Assembly (NCBI GenBank): GCA_963743035.1
Contig: CAVUOB010000005.1
Coordinates: 62,001 to 126,000 of the forward strand
Direction: 5' to 3'
DNA length: 64,000 nucleotides
Source of the DNA: PALSA-911 sp963743035
GTDB lineage: Bacteria > Pseudomonadota > Alphaproteobacteria > Acetobacterales > Acetobacteraceae
Below, one piece after another: positions 46,022-55,376 of the stretch. The notes below the pieces were generated by a model that made no database searches, was not told the DNA's origin, and saw only the letters and a list, made by a program, of their open reading frames with translations. The translations under genes and the position numbers were made by a program. How positions within the stretch are numbered: position 1 is the stretch's first letter; every line of letters begins with the position of its first letter.

Positions 46022-47341
46022 TCAGGGCTGGTTCAGCAGGGAGCGCCGGCTCTGGCAGAAATCCTCCACCGCGGCGGCCAGCCGGTCGCATTCGGCGTCC
46101 CCGATCGGCAGGCTCAGCGCCATCATGCCGCGCCGCGCCAGCCAGATGCCGGCAGCCAGCATGTCGAAGAAGAACAGCTCCTTCAGCTTCGCGTCGCCCC
46201 TGGCGGCATCCTCCGGGGTGCGGACCGGGCCGCGCAGCATGTGAACCGCCAGCATGGAGCCGATGCCGGTGAACTGCATCTTCGCGTCCTGCGCCCGGCA
46301 GATCGTGTTCAGGCGCTCGCGCAGCGCGTCGCCGCGCGCGTTCAGGGCGGCCTGTGCCGCCAGGGTGAAGACCTGCGTCAGCCCGGCCAGGCCGGCGGAC
46401 ATGGTCAGCACGTTGTTGTTGAAGGTGCCGGCATGCGGGATCGCATCGGGACGGCGGGGGTCGAACAGGTCGATAATCTCCGCCCGGCCGCCGAAGGCGC
46501 CGAACGACATGCCGCCGCCGATATATTTGCCCAATGTGGTCAGGTCCGGCGTCACGCCACGTAACGCCTGCAACCCGCCCGGGGCGAGGCGGGAGGTCAT
46601 GACCTCGTCCAGGATCAGCAGGGCGCCGACCCTGGTTGCCGCCGCGCGCAGCGCGTGCAGGAAATCCGGCTCCGCGGCGATGCAGCCGCCGCTACCGAGC
46701 ATCGGTTCCAGGATGATGGCGGCGAGCTCGGGGCCGTTGGCCTCGATCAGGGCGAGGGTCGCTGCGATGTCGTTGTAGCTGCCCAGGACAAAATCATAGG
46801 GCGCGTTGATCGCACTACCCCCGCCGGCAAAGGTGAACACGCCGCCGTGGTAGCCGCCCCTGAACGCCATCACCTTCTTGCGCCCGGTGAACGCACAGGC
46901 GGTGGCGATGGCCATCAGATTGGCCTCGGTGCCGGAATTGGTGAAGCGGATCCGCTCGATGCTCGGGAACCGGTCGCATACCGCGCGGGCGAATTTCGGC
47001 TCGATCAGGTTGCTGCCGCCGAAGCTGATGCCGCCATCCAGCGCCTGGTCGATGGCGGCGCGGATCACCGGGTCGGAATGGCCATACAGGCCGGCGGTGT
47101 ACTCGCCGAGGAAATCGACGTATTCCGCCCCGTCCGCGTCCCAGATCCGGCAGCCCGCGGCATGCGCGATGCCGAGGGGGAACGGGTCGTAATGCAGCAC
47201 GGTGCGAGTGTTGCCGCCGGGCATCACCGAGGTCGCCTCCACGAACCGGGCGAGCGAGCGCGGATTGCGGGCGACATAGGCCTGGCGGGCCTCGGCGAGG
47301 GCGGCATCCAGATCCGCATTGCGCAAAGCCGTCTCGCTCAT
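46022..47341 (-). CDS. Class III aminotransferase (glutamate-1-semialdehyde aminomutase-like)
   Basis: 439-residue PLP enzyme. NSGTEANLMAIA, FRGGYHGG, DEVMTSR and the PLP lysine in TLGKYIGGGMSFG follow the order of glutamate-1-semialdehyde 2,1-aminomutase. However, the gene is not next to heme genes, and the GNTRTVLHYDPFP opening is found in paralogues of the aspartate aminotransferase family III that act on other amino acids, so I do not call it hemL. ATG 47341 with GGAGCGCCC upstream. Confidence 0.87.
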   Translation of the reverse strand: MSETALRNADLDAALAEARQAYVARNPRSLARFVEATSVMPGGNTRTVLHYDPFPLGIAHAAGCRIWDADGAEYVDFLGEYTAGLYGHSDPVIRAAIDQALDGGISFGGSNLIEPKFARAVCDRFPSIERIRFTNSGTEANLMAIATACAFTGRKKVMAFRGGYHGGVFTFAGGGSAINAPYDFVLGSYNDIAATLALIEANGPELAAIILEPMLGSGGCIAAEPDFLHALRAAATRVGALLILDEVMTSRLAPGGLQALRGVTPDLTTLGKYIGGGMSFGAFGGRAEIIDLFDPRRPDAIPHAGTFNNNVLTMSAGLAGLTQVFTLAAQAALNARGDALRERLNTICRAQDAKMQFTGIGSMLAVHMLRGPVRTPEDAARGDAKLKELFFFDMLAAGIWLARRGMMALSLPIGDAECDRLAAAVEDFCQSRRSLLNQP

Positions 47342-47355
47342 CGGGCGCTCCCCCC

Positions 47356-47550
47356 TTACCGTTGCCGCACGGACCAGAGCATCAACCACCGGGCCGGGAT
47401 CGTCCACAGCAGGCCGGCGGCGAGGAAATACACGGTCTGCACGATCACGTTCGCATCCGTCACGTGGTCGGCCAGGGTGGTGGCGGCCGCCACATAGGCG
47501 AGGAAGCCGAACAGGCCGATCAGGCTGGCAATAAGCTTGCGGGGCATCAT
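47356..47550 (-). CDS. Small membrane protein, DUF2842 family
   Basis: 64-residue protein with two hydrophobic segments (about residues 7-27 and 36-58) joined by a short polar loop, matching the alphaproteobacterial DUF2842 family in layout and the C-terminal LLWTIPARWLMLW. Function unknown. GGAGGG lies directly before the double ATG (47550/47547). It lies 14 bp upstream of the aminotransferase gene and is probably co-transcribed with it. Confidence 0.8.
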   Translation of the reverse strand: MMPRKLIASLIGLFGFLAYVAAATTLADHVTDANVIVQTVYFLAAGLLWTIPARWLMLWSVRQR

Positions 47551-47614
47551 CCCTCCGGGTGGACGCGCGCCTGGGTGGACGCTGGCGGACACACGTATAC
47601 CATGCCGCCCAATC

Positions 47615-47654
47615 GTTCGCCTGCCCCTGTTCGCCTGCCCACGTTCGCCTCCCC
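47615..47654. repeat. 14-bp tandem repeat in a divergent promoter region
   Basis: GTTCGCCTGCCCCT (47615-47628), GTTCGCCTGCCCAC (47629-47642) and a partial third copy GTTCGCCTCCCC (47643-47654) stand head to tail between the DUF2842 and dehydrogenase genes, ending just before the AAGGAG of the latter. Confidence 0.8.
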
Positions 47655-47670
47655 AAGGAGAAGGTCCAAG

Positions 47671-48723
47671 ATGGCTGCCAATAACAAGCGCGTCTTCTAC
47701 GTCAAATACCTGGCCTCGCCGGTGTTCGCCGAAATCCTCGCCCGCCGCCCCGACGTGCAGCTGACCCGGCTGGAGAACGAAAGCCCCGACGCGGAAGCCG
47801 AACCCGTGCTGGCGCAGGCGCACGGCTATCAGATCGGCGCGTCGCGCGACGAGATCCTGCCGAAATATTTCGGCACCGCCGCCCTGCTGGCGCGCACGCC
47901 CAACCTGGTGGTGATGTCCACCAACGGCTCGGGCTACGACACGCTGGACCTCGCGGACTGCACCGCCGCCGGCGTGCTGGCGGTCAACCAGGCCGGCGGC
48001 AACAAGGAAGCGGTGGCCGAGCACGTGATGGCGATGATGCTGACGCTGTCCAAGCGCATCATCGAGACCGACCATTTCATGCGCCGCCAGTCCGACATTC
48101 CGCGCAACGACTACAAGGGCCATGACCTGGTCGGGCGCACCATCGGCATCGTCGGCATCGGCCATGTGGGTAGCCGCGTGGCGGAACTCTGCCGCGGGCT
48201 GTTCCGCATGCGCGTGCTGGCCTTCGACCCGCTGCTGAGCGCCGAGCAGATCCGCGCCAAGGGGGCGGAGAAGGTGGAACTGGACGACCTGCTGCGGCAG
48301 TCCGACTACGTCTCGATCAACTGCCCGTTGATCGCCTCCACCCGCAAGATGATCGGGGCGCGGGAATACGCGCTGATGAAGCCGACCGCCTATTTCATCA
48401 CCACCGCGCGCGGCTTCATCCATGACGAGATGGCGCTGGCGGACGCGCTGCGGGCGGGCAAGCTGGCCGGCGCCGGGCTGGACGTGTGGGAGAAGGAGCC
48501 GCCGCCGAAGGACCATCCGCTGCTGCAGTTCGACAACGTGGTGGTGAGCCCGCACACCGCCGGCGTCACCCATGAATCGCGCGACAACATCGCGCGCATC
48601 GCCGCCGAACAGATGCTGGACATCCTGGACGGCAAGAAGCCGGAACGGATCCTGAACCCGGAGGTCTGGCCCGCCTATTGCGACCGGTTCGAGCGGATCA
48701 TGGGCTTCCGCCCGCAGGGTTGA
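47671..48723 (+). CDS. D-isomer specific 2-hydroxyacid dehydrogenase
   Basis: 350-residue NAD-dependent dehydrogenase of the phosphoglycerate/lactate/glyoxylate group. The nucleotide-binding motif is GIVGIGHVGSRVAEL; the substrate-binding arginine and catalytic residues lie in TTARGFIHDE and SPHTAGVTHE. The N-terminal region VMSTNGSGYDTLD carries the usual Gly-x-x-x-Asp elements. Whether it acts on hydroxypyruvate, phosphoglycerate or another 2-hydroxyacid is not visible. ATG 47671 with AAGGAGAAGG upstream. Confidence 0.92.
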   Translation: MAANNKRVFYVKYLASPVFAEILARRPDVQLTRLENESPDAEAEPVLAQAHGYQIGASRDEILPKYFGTAALLARTPNLVVMSTNGSGYDTLDLADCTAAGVLAVNQAGGNKEAVAEHVMAMMLTLSKRIIETDHFMRRQSDIPRNDYKGHDLVGRTIGIVGIGHVGSRVAELCRGLFRMRVLAFDPLLSAEQIRAKGAEKVELDDLLRQSDYVSINCPLIASTRKMIGAREYALMKPTAYFITTARGFIHDEMALADALRAGKLAGAGLDVWEKEPPPKDHPLLQFDNVVVSPHTAGVTHESRDNIARIAAEQMLDILDGKKPERILNPEVWPAYCDRFERIMGFRPQG

Positions 48724-48754
48724 GGGCCGAAGGCCGAGGGCAGCAGGCGGGATC

Positions 48755-49405
48755 GTGCTCGTCCTCAGCCGGGCCTTCGCCATTGCCGCGGTCCTGGCCG
48801 CCGGCGCGTGCAGCTTCCCGCCGCCGCCGACCTGCCCCGCCCCGGCGCCGGGCGAGACGCCGGTCTATATCCGCAGCGCCGGCTGGCATATCGATATCGG
48901 CCTGCCGGCCGCGGCGGTGACGGGGAAGCTGGCGGTGTTCCGCGACGTGTTTCCGGGCGCCCATGCGCTGATGTTCGGGTACGGCAAGAAGACGTTCCTG
49001 ACCGCGCCGCCGGACACGATCAGCGAGTACCTGCTCGGCCCGGTGCCGGGTCCGGCGGCGATCGAGGTCATCGGCGTCGGCGCGGACCCCGTGGATGCCT
49101 ACCCGGCGGGCGAGGTGCTGGTGTATCGCCTGTCGCCGGACGGCGCCCGCGCGCTGTCGGATTTCATCTGGCGGGACATCGCCAGGGATGCCGCCGGCGG
49201 CCCCCGGCTGCTCGGCCCCGGCTTCTATCCCGGCAGCCTGTTCTACGCGGCGGTGTCCGGCTACAGCCTGGCCCATACCTGCAACACCTGGGCGGCCAAC
49301 GCGCTGCACGCGGCGGGCCTGGCGCTGGACGGCGACGGCGTGATCTTCTCGGGCCAGGTCGTCGACCGGGCGATCGCCGCCGGCGCCTGCGCGGCGGCGC
49401 CGTAA
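48755..49405 (+). CDS. DUF2459 (TIGR02117-like) lipoprotein
   Basis: 216-residue exported protein: signal peptide with a lipobox LAAGAC near residue 20, then SAGWHIDIGLP and LMFGYGKKTF, and late in the sequence SLAHTCNTWAANAL. These match DUF2459 proteins, predicted to have a cysteine-peptidase-like fold, with the Cys of TCNTW and the His of GWHID as candidates. Start GTG 48755. It follows the dehydrogenase by 31 bp. Function unproven. Confidence 0.8.
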   Translation: MLVLSRAFAIAAVLAAGACSFPPPPTCPAPAPGETPVYIRSAGWHIDIGLPAAAVTGKLAVFRDVFPGAHALMFGYGKKTFLTAPPDTISEYLLGPVPGPAAIEVIGVGADPVDAYPAGEVLVYRLSPDGARALSDFIWRDIARDAAGGPRLLGPGFYPGSLFYAAVSGYSLAHTCNTWAANALHAAGLALDGDGVIFSGQVVDRAIAAGACAAAP

Positions 49406-49429
49406 CGCCGCCCGTCATTTACCGGCCGT

Positions 49430-49603
49430 CTACTTGCAGGGCGGCTCGGTTCCGTCGATGCAGACGATCTTTTGGTTGGCCGGGATGACCACGGTCTTGG
49501 GCGGGCTGGACCCGCCGCCGAACGAGGAACTGCAGGCACCGAGCGTCAGGCTAGCCGCAGACAACAGCACGATCCACACACCACAGGCGTTCCGGCACGA
49601 CAT
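49430..49603 (-). CDS. Small lipoprotein (57 aa)
   Basis: A 57-residue lipoprotein: MSCRNACGVW start, a hydrophobic core, lipobox LGAC at residue 24, then a Gly/Ser-rich linker and a tail with two cysteines (C48 in IVCID and C56 in PPCK) that could form a disulfide. No named family recognised. It converges with the DUF2459 gene, 24 bp away. Confidence 0.6.
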   Translation of the reverse strand: MSCRNACGVWIVLLSAASLTLGACSSSFGGGSSPPKTVVIPANQKIVCIDGTEPPCK

Positions 49604-49753
49604 GTTCGTTTTCTTCCCTTGCAGCGACAAAGCGATGGACCGGCGCCGGATCCCGACGGTGATCACTGCCATACCATCGGTCCCGGACAGATGACCAGGG
49701 CATCGCGAAGTCAGGGATCGAGTGGCCGCGGCATATCCATTCCGATCGGCGCA

Positions 49754-49789
49754 TATGCATTGCATACACATAATCCTATTACTTATAGT
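49754..49789. promoter_or_regulatory. Operator candidate upstream of the marR gene
   Basis: A perfect inverted repeat TATGCA-T-TGCATA (49754-49766) is followed by an imperfect one, ACATAA with TTATAGT, up to about 49789, in an unusually AT-rich stretch directly before the MarR start at 49796. Position and symmetry suggest a MarR-type autorepression site for the marR-FUSC operon. Confidence 0.55.
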
Positions 49790-49795
49790 GTGCCT

Positions 49796-50284
49796 ATGCG
49801 CGATCCGATGAAAGACCGAAGCCCCGTGACCTCCAGCCTGGTGACCTCCGGCCTGTTGCACGCCGGCCGGCAATGGCGCCGGCTGGCGCAGGAAGCGCTC
49901 GCCGCGCACGATATTTCGGAAGCGCGCGCCGCGCCGCTCGTATGGCTCAGCCGGCTGGGCGGCGGCGTGCGGCAGGTGGCGCTCGCCACCCAGGTCGGCA
50001 TCGAGGGCACCTCGCTGGTGCGCCTGCTCGATCAGCTCTGCGCCGCCGGCCTGGTGGTACGCAAGGACGATCCCGACGACCGGCGCGCCAAGACCCTCTG
50101 GCTGACCGAGGAGGGCGAGCGGCTCGCGGGGCACATCGAGCAGTTGCTGGCGGAGCTCAGAACCCGCGTCCTGGCCGATGTGAGCCAGGCCGACATCGAC
50201 GCCACGCTGAGGGTCTTCCGGGCGATCGACCGCGCCGACAGCCATTGCCAGCCGGGGACGGCACCACGGCGAACGCAGCCATGA
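49796..50284 (+). CDS. MarR family transcriptional regulator
   Basis: 162-residue MarR-type winged-helix repressor with GGVRQVALATQVGIEGTSLV and RLLDQLCAAGLVVRKDD as the recognition helix and wing (PDDRRAKTLWLTEEG). It overlaps the FUSC gene by ATGA, so repressor and efflux pump are translationally coupled. MarR-FUSC pairs usually respond to aromatic acids. ATG 49796 (or the ATG at 49808). Confidence 0.9.
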   Translation: MRDPMKDRSPVTSSLVTSGLLHAGRQWRRLAQEALAAHDISEARAAPLVWLSRLGGGVRQVALATQVGIEGTSLVRLLDQLCAAGLVVRKDDPDDRRAKTLWLTEEGERLAGHIEQLLAELRTRVLADVSQADIDATLRVFRAIDRADSHCQPGTAPRRTQP

Positions 50285-52362
50285 TTTTTCCGTCCTGGCG
50301 GGACTGGCTGTTCTCGGCGAAGGCCTTCGCCGCCTCGATGCTGGCGCTCTATATCGCGCTGGCGATCGACCTGCCCCGCCCGTACTGGGCGATGACGACG
50401 GTCTATGTCGTCGCCAATCCGCTATCGGGCGCGACGACCTCGAAGGCGCTCTATCGCGCCCTCGGCACCCTGATCGGAGCAGCCGCGACGATCGTGCTGG
50501 TGCCGTCCCTGGTCGAGGCGCCTGAGCTGCTGAGCCTGGCGGTGGCGGTGTGGACGGGCAGCCTGCTCTATGTCGCGCTGCTCGATCGGACGCCGCGCAG
50601 CTATGTCTTCATGCTGGCGGGCTATACGCTGCCGCTGATCGCCCTGCCGGCCGTATCGGCACCTGAAACCATCTTCGATGTCGCCGTGGCGCGCAGCGAG
50701 GAGATCATCCTCGGCATAGTATGCGCGAGCGTGGTCGGCGGGACGATCTTTCCCATGAGCGTCGGCCCGGTTCTCGCGGCGCGCGTGACCGACTGGCTGC
50801 GCGATGCCGGCGCATGGGCCAGCGAGATCCTGCGCGCGGACGCGGCGACCTCGGCCGCCCCCCTCGGCCGCCAGCGCCTCGCCACCGACGTTGCCGCGCT
50901 TGATGTGCTGATCGGCCAGCTCTCCCACGACGCCGGCGCGCGCGACACGACCCGCTGGGCGCAGGAGGTCAGAGGGCGCCTGCTGATGCTTCTGCCGGTG
51001 CTGTCGTCGCTCTCCGACCGATTGCGCGCCCTGACGCTGGGGGCCGGAACACTGCCGCACGAACCCAGGGCGCTGGCGGCGGCCATCGCCGATTGGATCA
51101 AGGCGGGCCCCGATGCGCCGCCGGATGGGCCGGAACGCTTCCGGGCCGCCCTGCGGGACCTGCAGCCCTCGCAGCACGACCTGCTGCATTGGCACGGCCT
51201 CATGCGGGCCAACGTGCTCGCGCGGCTCGGGGATGTCGTCGACCTCTGGCAGGATTGCCTCAGTTTGCGGCGCCAGATCGCGGCCGGATCCGCAGCCGGG
51301 CGAACGAAGCCGGTGCTGCGCCATCGCCGCCTCGTCGGCAATGCACGGCATTACGATCACGGGCTGATGCTGTTTTCCGCCGGCTCCGCCGTGCTGGCGA
51401 CTTTCGTCGCGAGCCTGATCTGGATCTACAGCGGCTGGTCGAGCGGCGCCAATTTCGTGGCGCTGGCCGCAGTGGCATGCTGCTTCTTCGGCGCGCTCGA
51501 CCGGCCGGCCCCGTCCATCCTGGCGATGTTCACCTGGGCCGGTGTCGCGCAGATCGGCGCGGGCGTCTTTCTGTTCGCGGTGCTGCCGCTGGTCCATGAT
51601 TTCGAAACGCTGGCGCTGGTGCTGGCCCCGCCCTTCCTGCTCGTGGGGGCGTTCATTCCCCGCCCGCAGCTCAGCCTGGTCACGTTGATGCTGGCGACGA
51701 ACGGGGCCGGCTCTCTCGCCCTGCAGAGCCGCTACAGCGCCGATTTCGCGCTTTACGTGAACGAGGGCATGGCGGTGCTGGCGGGCTATCTGTTCGCATG
51801 GACATGGACATTGCTCACCAAGCCGTTCGGCGCCGAGATCGCCGCGCGGCGCCTCGTGCGGGCCGGCTGGACGGACCTCGCCGACATGGCGGCCGGCTCG
51901 CGCACGCAGGACCATGCGGTCCTGGCGAGCCGCACGCTCGATCGCCTCGGCCAGCTCGTGCCGCGGCTGGCCGCGGACGAGACCCGCGACCTCCTGGCCA
52001 TCGACGGCCTGGCCGAGCTGCGCATCGGCTACAATATCCTGGACCTGCAGCGCGACCGCCGCGCCCTGCCCGAAGCCGCCAGGATCCGGATCAACGCAGT
52101 CCTGGCGGGCGTATCCGCGCTGTTCCGCCAGCGCGTGGCCGCAGGCGGCCTCGTGGATGCGCCGACCGGCCTGCTCGCGGATATCGACCAGGCGCTCGAC
52201 GCCGCCGTCGCATGCGGGCCGCGCCAGGCCGCGCGTGACGCCCTCCAAGCCCTGGTCGGCCTGCGGCGGGCGCTGTTCCCCGACGCGCCGGGACCGGCAG
52301 ACAGATCTCCGTCGCCATCGGGCCAGCCGGAGTATCGCGCCATGGCCCTGGCCGCGGAGTAA
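50281..52362 (+). CDS. FUSC family aromatic acid efflux permease (AaeB-like)
   Basis: 693-residue inner-membrane protein: five or six hydrophobic helices in the first 170 residues (PYWAMTTVYVVANPLSG is the family signature), a cytoplasmic middle, a second membrane set at about 355-510 (including YSGWSSGANFVALAAV), and a soluble C-terminal domain. This is the FUSC layout of AaeB and fusaric acid pumps that export aromatic carboxylic acids. No membrane-fusion partner (AaeA-like) is adjacent, which is unusual. Confidence 0.88.
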   Translation: MIFPSWRDWLFSAKAFAASMLALYIALAIDLPRPYWAMTTVYVVANPLSGATTSKALYRALGTLIGAAATIVLVPSLVEAPELLSLAVAVWTGSLLYVALLDRTPRSYVFMLAGYTLPLIALPAVSAPETIFDVAVARSEEIILGIVCASVVGGTIFPMSVGPVLAARVTDWLRDAGAWASEILRADAATSAAPLGRQRLATDVAALDVLIGQLSHDAGARDTTRWAQEVRGRLLMLLPVLSSLSDRLRALTLGAGTLPHEPRALAAAIADWIKAGPDAPPDGPERFRAALRDLQPSQHDLLHWHGLMRANVLARLGDVVDLWQDCLSLRRQIAAGSAAGRTKPVLRHRRLVGNARHYDHGLMLFSAGSAVLATFVASLIWIYSGWSSGANFVALAAVACCFFGALDRPAPSILAMFTWAGVAQIGAGVFLFAVLPLVHDFETLALVLAPPFLLVGAFIPRPQLSLVTLMLATNGAGSLALQSRYSADFALYVNEGMAVLAGYLFAWTWTLLTKPFGAEIAARRLVRAGWTDLADMAAGSRTQDHAVLASRTLDRLGQLVPRLAADETRDLLAIDGLAELRIGYNILDLQRDRRALPEAARIRINAVLAGVSALFRQRVAAGGLVDAPTGLLADIDQALDAAVACGPRQAARDALQALVGLRRALFPDAPGPADRSPSPSGQPEYRAMALAAE

Positions 52363-52711
52363 TCCACCCGGCTTCTGCCGTTTCGTGTGCCATCGCGCGC
52401 CGCCCGGCATCGGTATGCGGTTTGCGCGGTGCAGCAACGAATTCGGTGGTGCCGCCGCGGGAAAAGGTTCAGCGTCCGGCCGCGGGCGAGCGATGGGGCC
52501 GCTTCTCCGGTGAACGCCCGCCAAGGCAGCCTTCGAACCTACGGCAACAACCCGTCTATACCGGCATCGGATACCGCGGCATAAGAAACAGCGGCGCATC
52601 CGCACAGGCTTATTTTCGTTCCCGGCACCTTCATCCGAAGACAGCAAGACAATCGCGTTCTTTGACCGCTTCGGTGTTCGATTCCGGATTGGACTGATCT
52701 GGGAGCACGGC
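52363..52711. other. Gene-free interval of 349 bp
   Basis: Between the FUSC and MFS genes. I found no coding frame with family similarity, no strong hairpin and no RNA gene; presumably it carries the MFS promoter. GGGAG before the MFS start is its ribosome site. Confidence 0.6.
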
Positions 52712-54151
52712 ATGAGCACGACCGGTTTCGCCGGCAGGCCACCAATTCCTGCCAGCCCCATTCCTGCCAGTTTCATACTGGGGCGCAAGCTGGACAGCAT
52801 TCCTTTCAGCTCCTACCACGTGTTGGTCATCCTGGTGCTCGGCACGGTCGGCTTCGTCGAGGGCTATGATCTGGCACTGGGCGGCTCGCTGCTGGTATTG
52901 GCCAAGCAGCCGCTGCAGCTTACCGGCGGGCAGATCCGCTGGCTGGCGGTCGCCCCCACCATGCTGGTCGTCGTCGGCGGCTTCATCGCCTCGGCGATAT
53001 CCGACCGCGTCAGCCGCAAGACCGTGATGCAGATCGGCGTGATCATCAGCACCTTCTTCACCTTGCTGATCCCGCTGGCGCAAAGCGGCACGCAGCTGAT
53101 CGTCATCCGCGTGCTCACCGGCATCGGACTGGGGTTTGCCATCTCCGCGCCGTTCCCGATCGCTGCCGAGCTGATGCCGAAGCAACACCGCCGCACCTAT
53201 GGCGCGATCTTCGAGGTGATGCTGGCGAGCGCCTTCACGCTGCTGCCCTTCGTCGGCTTCCTGCTCGCCGGCAACCCGAACGGCTTCCGGCTGATCGCGC
53301 TGCCGGGCGGATTGGCCTTGGGGATCGTGCCGCTGCTGGTGCATTTCGGCCTGCCGGAGAGCGCCCGCTGGCATTTGCGCAAGGGCGACCCCCAGGCAGC
53401 GGTCGCGACCGTGAACCGCATGATCGCGCGGTGCGGCAACCGCGTATCGCCGCTGACCATCCCCGAGCTCGGCCCGTCCATCGAAGACGCTCCCGAGGCG
53501 CTGCCGCCGTTCGCCGCCCTGTTCCGCCGTGGCCAGCTGCGCTGGACCGTGGTCGGCATCCTTTGCTACGCCGCCGCAACCACCGCCTATTACAGCTCGG
53601 CGATCCTGCTGCCGAAGGCGCTGGTGGACCAGGGCGCCGCGGTCGGCCTGAGCTTCGGGCTGACGACCCTGCTGTTCATGGTGACGATCCCGGGCAAGTT
53701 CTTCACCGGGTTCATCATGGAGATCATCGGCCGGCGCTGGACCATTGCCTATTGCCTCGCCGGCGCGGTCCCGGGTCTCGCGTTGATGGGAGTGGCGCAC
53801 AGGACGGGCCCGTACGCGACGGTGGCGATGACCGCGGGAGCGATCATCACCGGCCTCACCGTGCTGTCGTCGTTCACGGCGGTACGGGTCTATCTTTCCG
53901 AGCAATTCCCCACCGCGCTGCGCGGCCGCGGCCATTTTTTCGGCGAAGCGACCGGCCGGATCTTTTCGGGCGTGCTGGCGCCGTTCCTGCTGGAACCGTA
54001 CACGGGATCCCCGACGGTGTTCTTCGGCGCGATCATGGTGGTGGTGGCGATCGGCGCCTGCGTTCCTCTGCTGTTCGGCAAGGAGACGGTCGGCCAGCTC
54101 GAACTGATCACCGAGGCGAGCGGGGAGCCGGCCGCGAAGATCGCCGTCTAG
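52712..54151 (+). CDS. MFS transporter, aromatic acid/sugar symporter type
   Basis: 479-residue 12-helix permease of the major facilitator superfamily. GYDLALGGSL near residue 50, the loop 2-3 motif SDRVSRKTVM, GIGLGFAISAPFPIAAELMP and PESARWHLRKGD resemble the aromatic-acid and sugar symporter branches. It follows the FUSC pump, so the two may handle uptake and overflow of related aromatic compounds. Substrate inferred only by context. Confidence 0.87.
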   Translation: MSTTGFAGRPPIPASPIPASFILGRKLDSIPFSSYHVLVILVLGTVGFVEGYDLALGGSLLVLAKQPLQLTGGQIRWLAVAPTMLVVVGGFIASAISDRVSRKTVMQIGVIISTFFTLLIPLAQSGTQLIVIRVLTGIGLGFAISAPFPIAAELMPKQHRRTYGAIFEVMLASAFTLLPFVGFLLAGNPNGFRLIALPGGLALGIVPLLVHFGLPESARWHLRKGDPQAAVATVNRMIARCGNRVSPLTIPELGPSIEDAPEALPPFAALFRRGQLRWTVVGILCYAAATTAYYSSAILLPKALVDQGAAVGLSFGLTTLLFMVTIPGKFFTGFIMEIIGRRWTIAYCLAGAVPGLALMGVAHRTGPYATVAMTAGAIITGLTVLSSFTAVRVYLSEQFPTALRGRGHFFGEATGRIFSGVLAPFLLEPYTGSPTVFFGAIMVVVAIGACVPLLFGKETVGQLELITEASGEPAAKIAV

Positions 54152-54302
54152 ATGTCGTTGCCAGGGAGGTTGGTCCCGTCAGATACGTGATCGTGCCTGA
54201 GCCCACCCGGCAGGCGCCGACCTCCGTGCGACTTTGTCGTTTTTATAATGCAATATAATCGTTTCGATCCTAGGATAGACGAAAATCTCCCGGGGCGACG
54301 CG

Positions 54303-55376
54303 TTGTTCCAAATTTCCAAGCCGCTTCAGCGGCGCCATATTTCAGGTCTGGACAGCCTGCGCTTCGTCTGCGCCCTGTGGGTTGCGATGCACCACGGCGC
54401 GCGGCCCGAGGTTGCGGCCTGGCTGGGATTATCGGATGCCGCCGTCGTATGGAACGCTGTCGTATTCGACGGTGTCGCCGCTGTCATTGTGTTCTTCGTG
54501 ATCTCGGGCCTGTGCGTCCATTATCCGTATGCCAGGCTGGAGCCATGCAACCTGCCCGCCTACTTCGCCCAGCGCTACATCCGGATCGGCATTCCGCTGC
54601 TTGCGGCCGTCTTCTTCGTGGAGTTGGCCGGCGGCCTGGTCGGCAAGGACGTCGCCACCGCTGCCCGGATCGTCCTGTGGTCGCTGTGGTGCGAACTGAT
54701 CTATTACGCCATCTATCCCGCGCTGCTGGCCGGCTTCCGCCGGATCGGCCTGGCGCCCTTCATCGCCATGGCGTTCGTCTTATCCTACCTGGTGATCATG
54801 CTTCACTGGCACCGCCTGCTCTATGCGGACTATTCCAAGGGGCTGGCATGGGTGACCGCGCTGCCGGCATGGCTGCTGGGTTGCGCGGTGGCGCAGATCG
54901 TCGCGTCTGGCCGGCTGCCGCGTCTGGGCGGGCCGGTGTGGGGATGGCGCGCGGCGGCTTTGCTGCTGTCGCTTCCCCCCAAGGCACTCGTCTATGCCTC
55001 CATCTCTCCGGTCCTGATCGGCAACCCGGCCACGCTCGGCGCTTTTGCGATCTTCGTGTTCTTCTGGCTGATGAAGGAGATCGAGACATTCGACAGCCAT
55101 CCTCCACCGGCGTCGCTCGAGTGGGGCGGACGCTGGAGCTATTCGCTCTATCTGGTCCACTATCCCGTGATCGCGGCCTTCGTCCATTTCGGCTTTCTGA
55201 TCAACCCGATCGCCCGATGGGCGTTGCAACTGGCCACGATCCTGGCCGCTTCCTATGCCTTCCATTGCATCGTCGAGCGCCCGGCCCACCTGCTCGCGCG
55301 CTTTGTCGGCCGGCGCCTTGGCGGGCGGCGCGCATTGGCTATGACCGCCATTTCAGTTTCTTCAGCGCCCGAGTGA
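54303..55376 (+). CDS. Acyltransferase 3 family membrane protein
   Basis: 357-residue polytopic acyltransferase (OafA/NodX type) that acylates surface sugars. GLDSLRFVCALWVAMHHG carries the conserved arginine and histidine of the first helix, and VIVFFVISGLCVHYPYAR the next block; about ten helices follow. Starts at TTG 54303 with GGGGCGACG upstream. Its end overlaps the convergent GT2 gene by 38 bp. First gene of a glycan-decoration neighbourhood. Confidence 0.88.
   Translation: MFQISKPLQRRHISGLDSLRFVCALWVAMHHGARPEVAAWLGLSDAAVVWNAVVFDGVAAVIVFFVISGLCVHYPYARLEPCNLPAYFAQRYIRIGIPLLAAVFFVELAGGLVGKDVATAARIVLWSLWCELIYYAIYPALLAGFRRIGLAPFIAMAFVLSYLVIMLHWHRLLYADYSKGLAWVTALPAWLLGCAVAQIVASGRLPRLGGPVWGWRAAALLLSLPPKALVYASISPVLIGNPATLGAFAIFVFFWLMKEIETFDSHPPPASLEWGGRWSYSLYLVHYPVIAAFVHFGFLINPIARWALQLATILAASYAFHCIVERPAHLLARFVGRRLGGRRALAMTAISVSSAPE

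Noticed and set aside
46022..47341. hemL (glutamate-1-semialdehyde aminomutase)
   Set aside because: Motifs fit the superfamily but not uniquely, and there are no heme genes next to it; kept as a class III aminotransferase.
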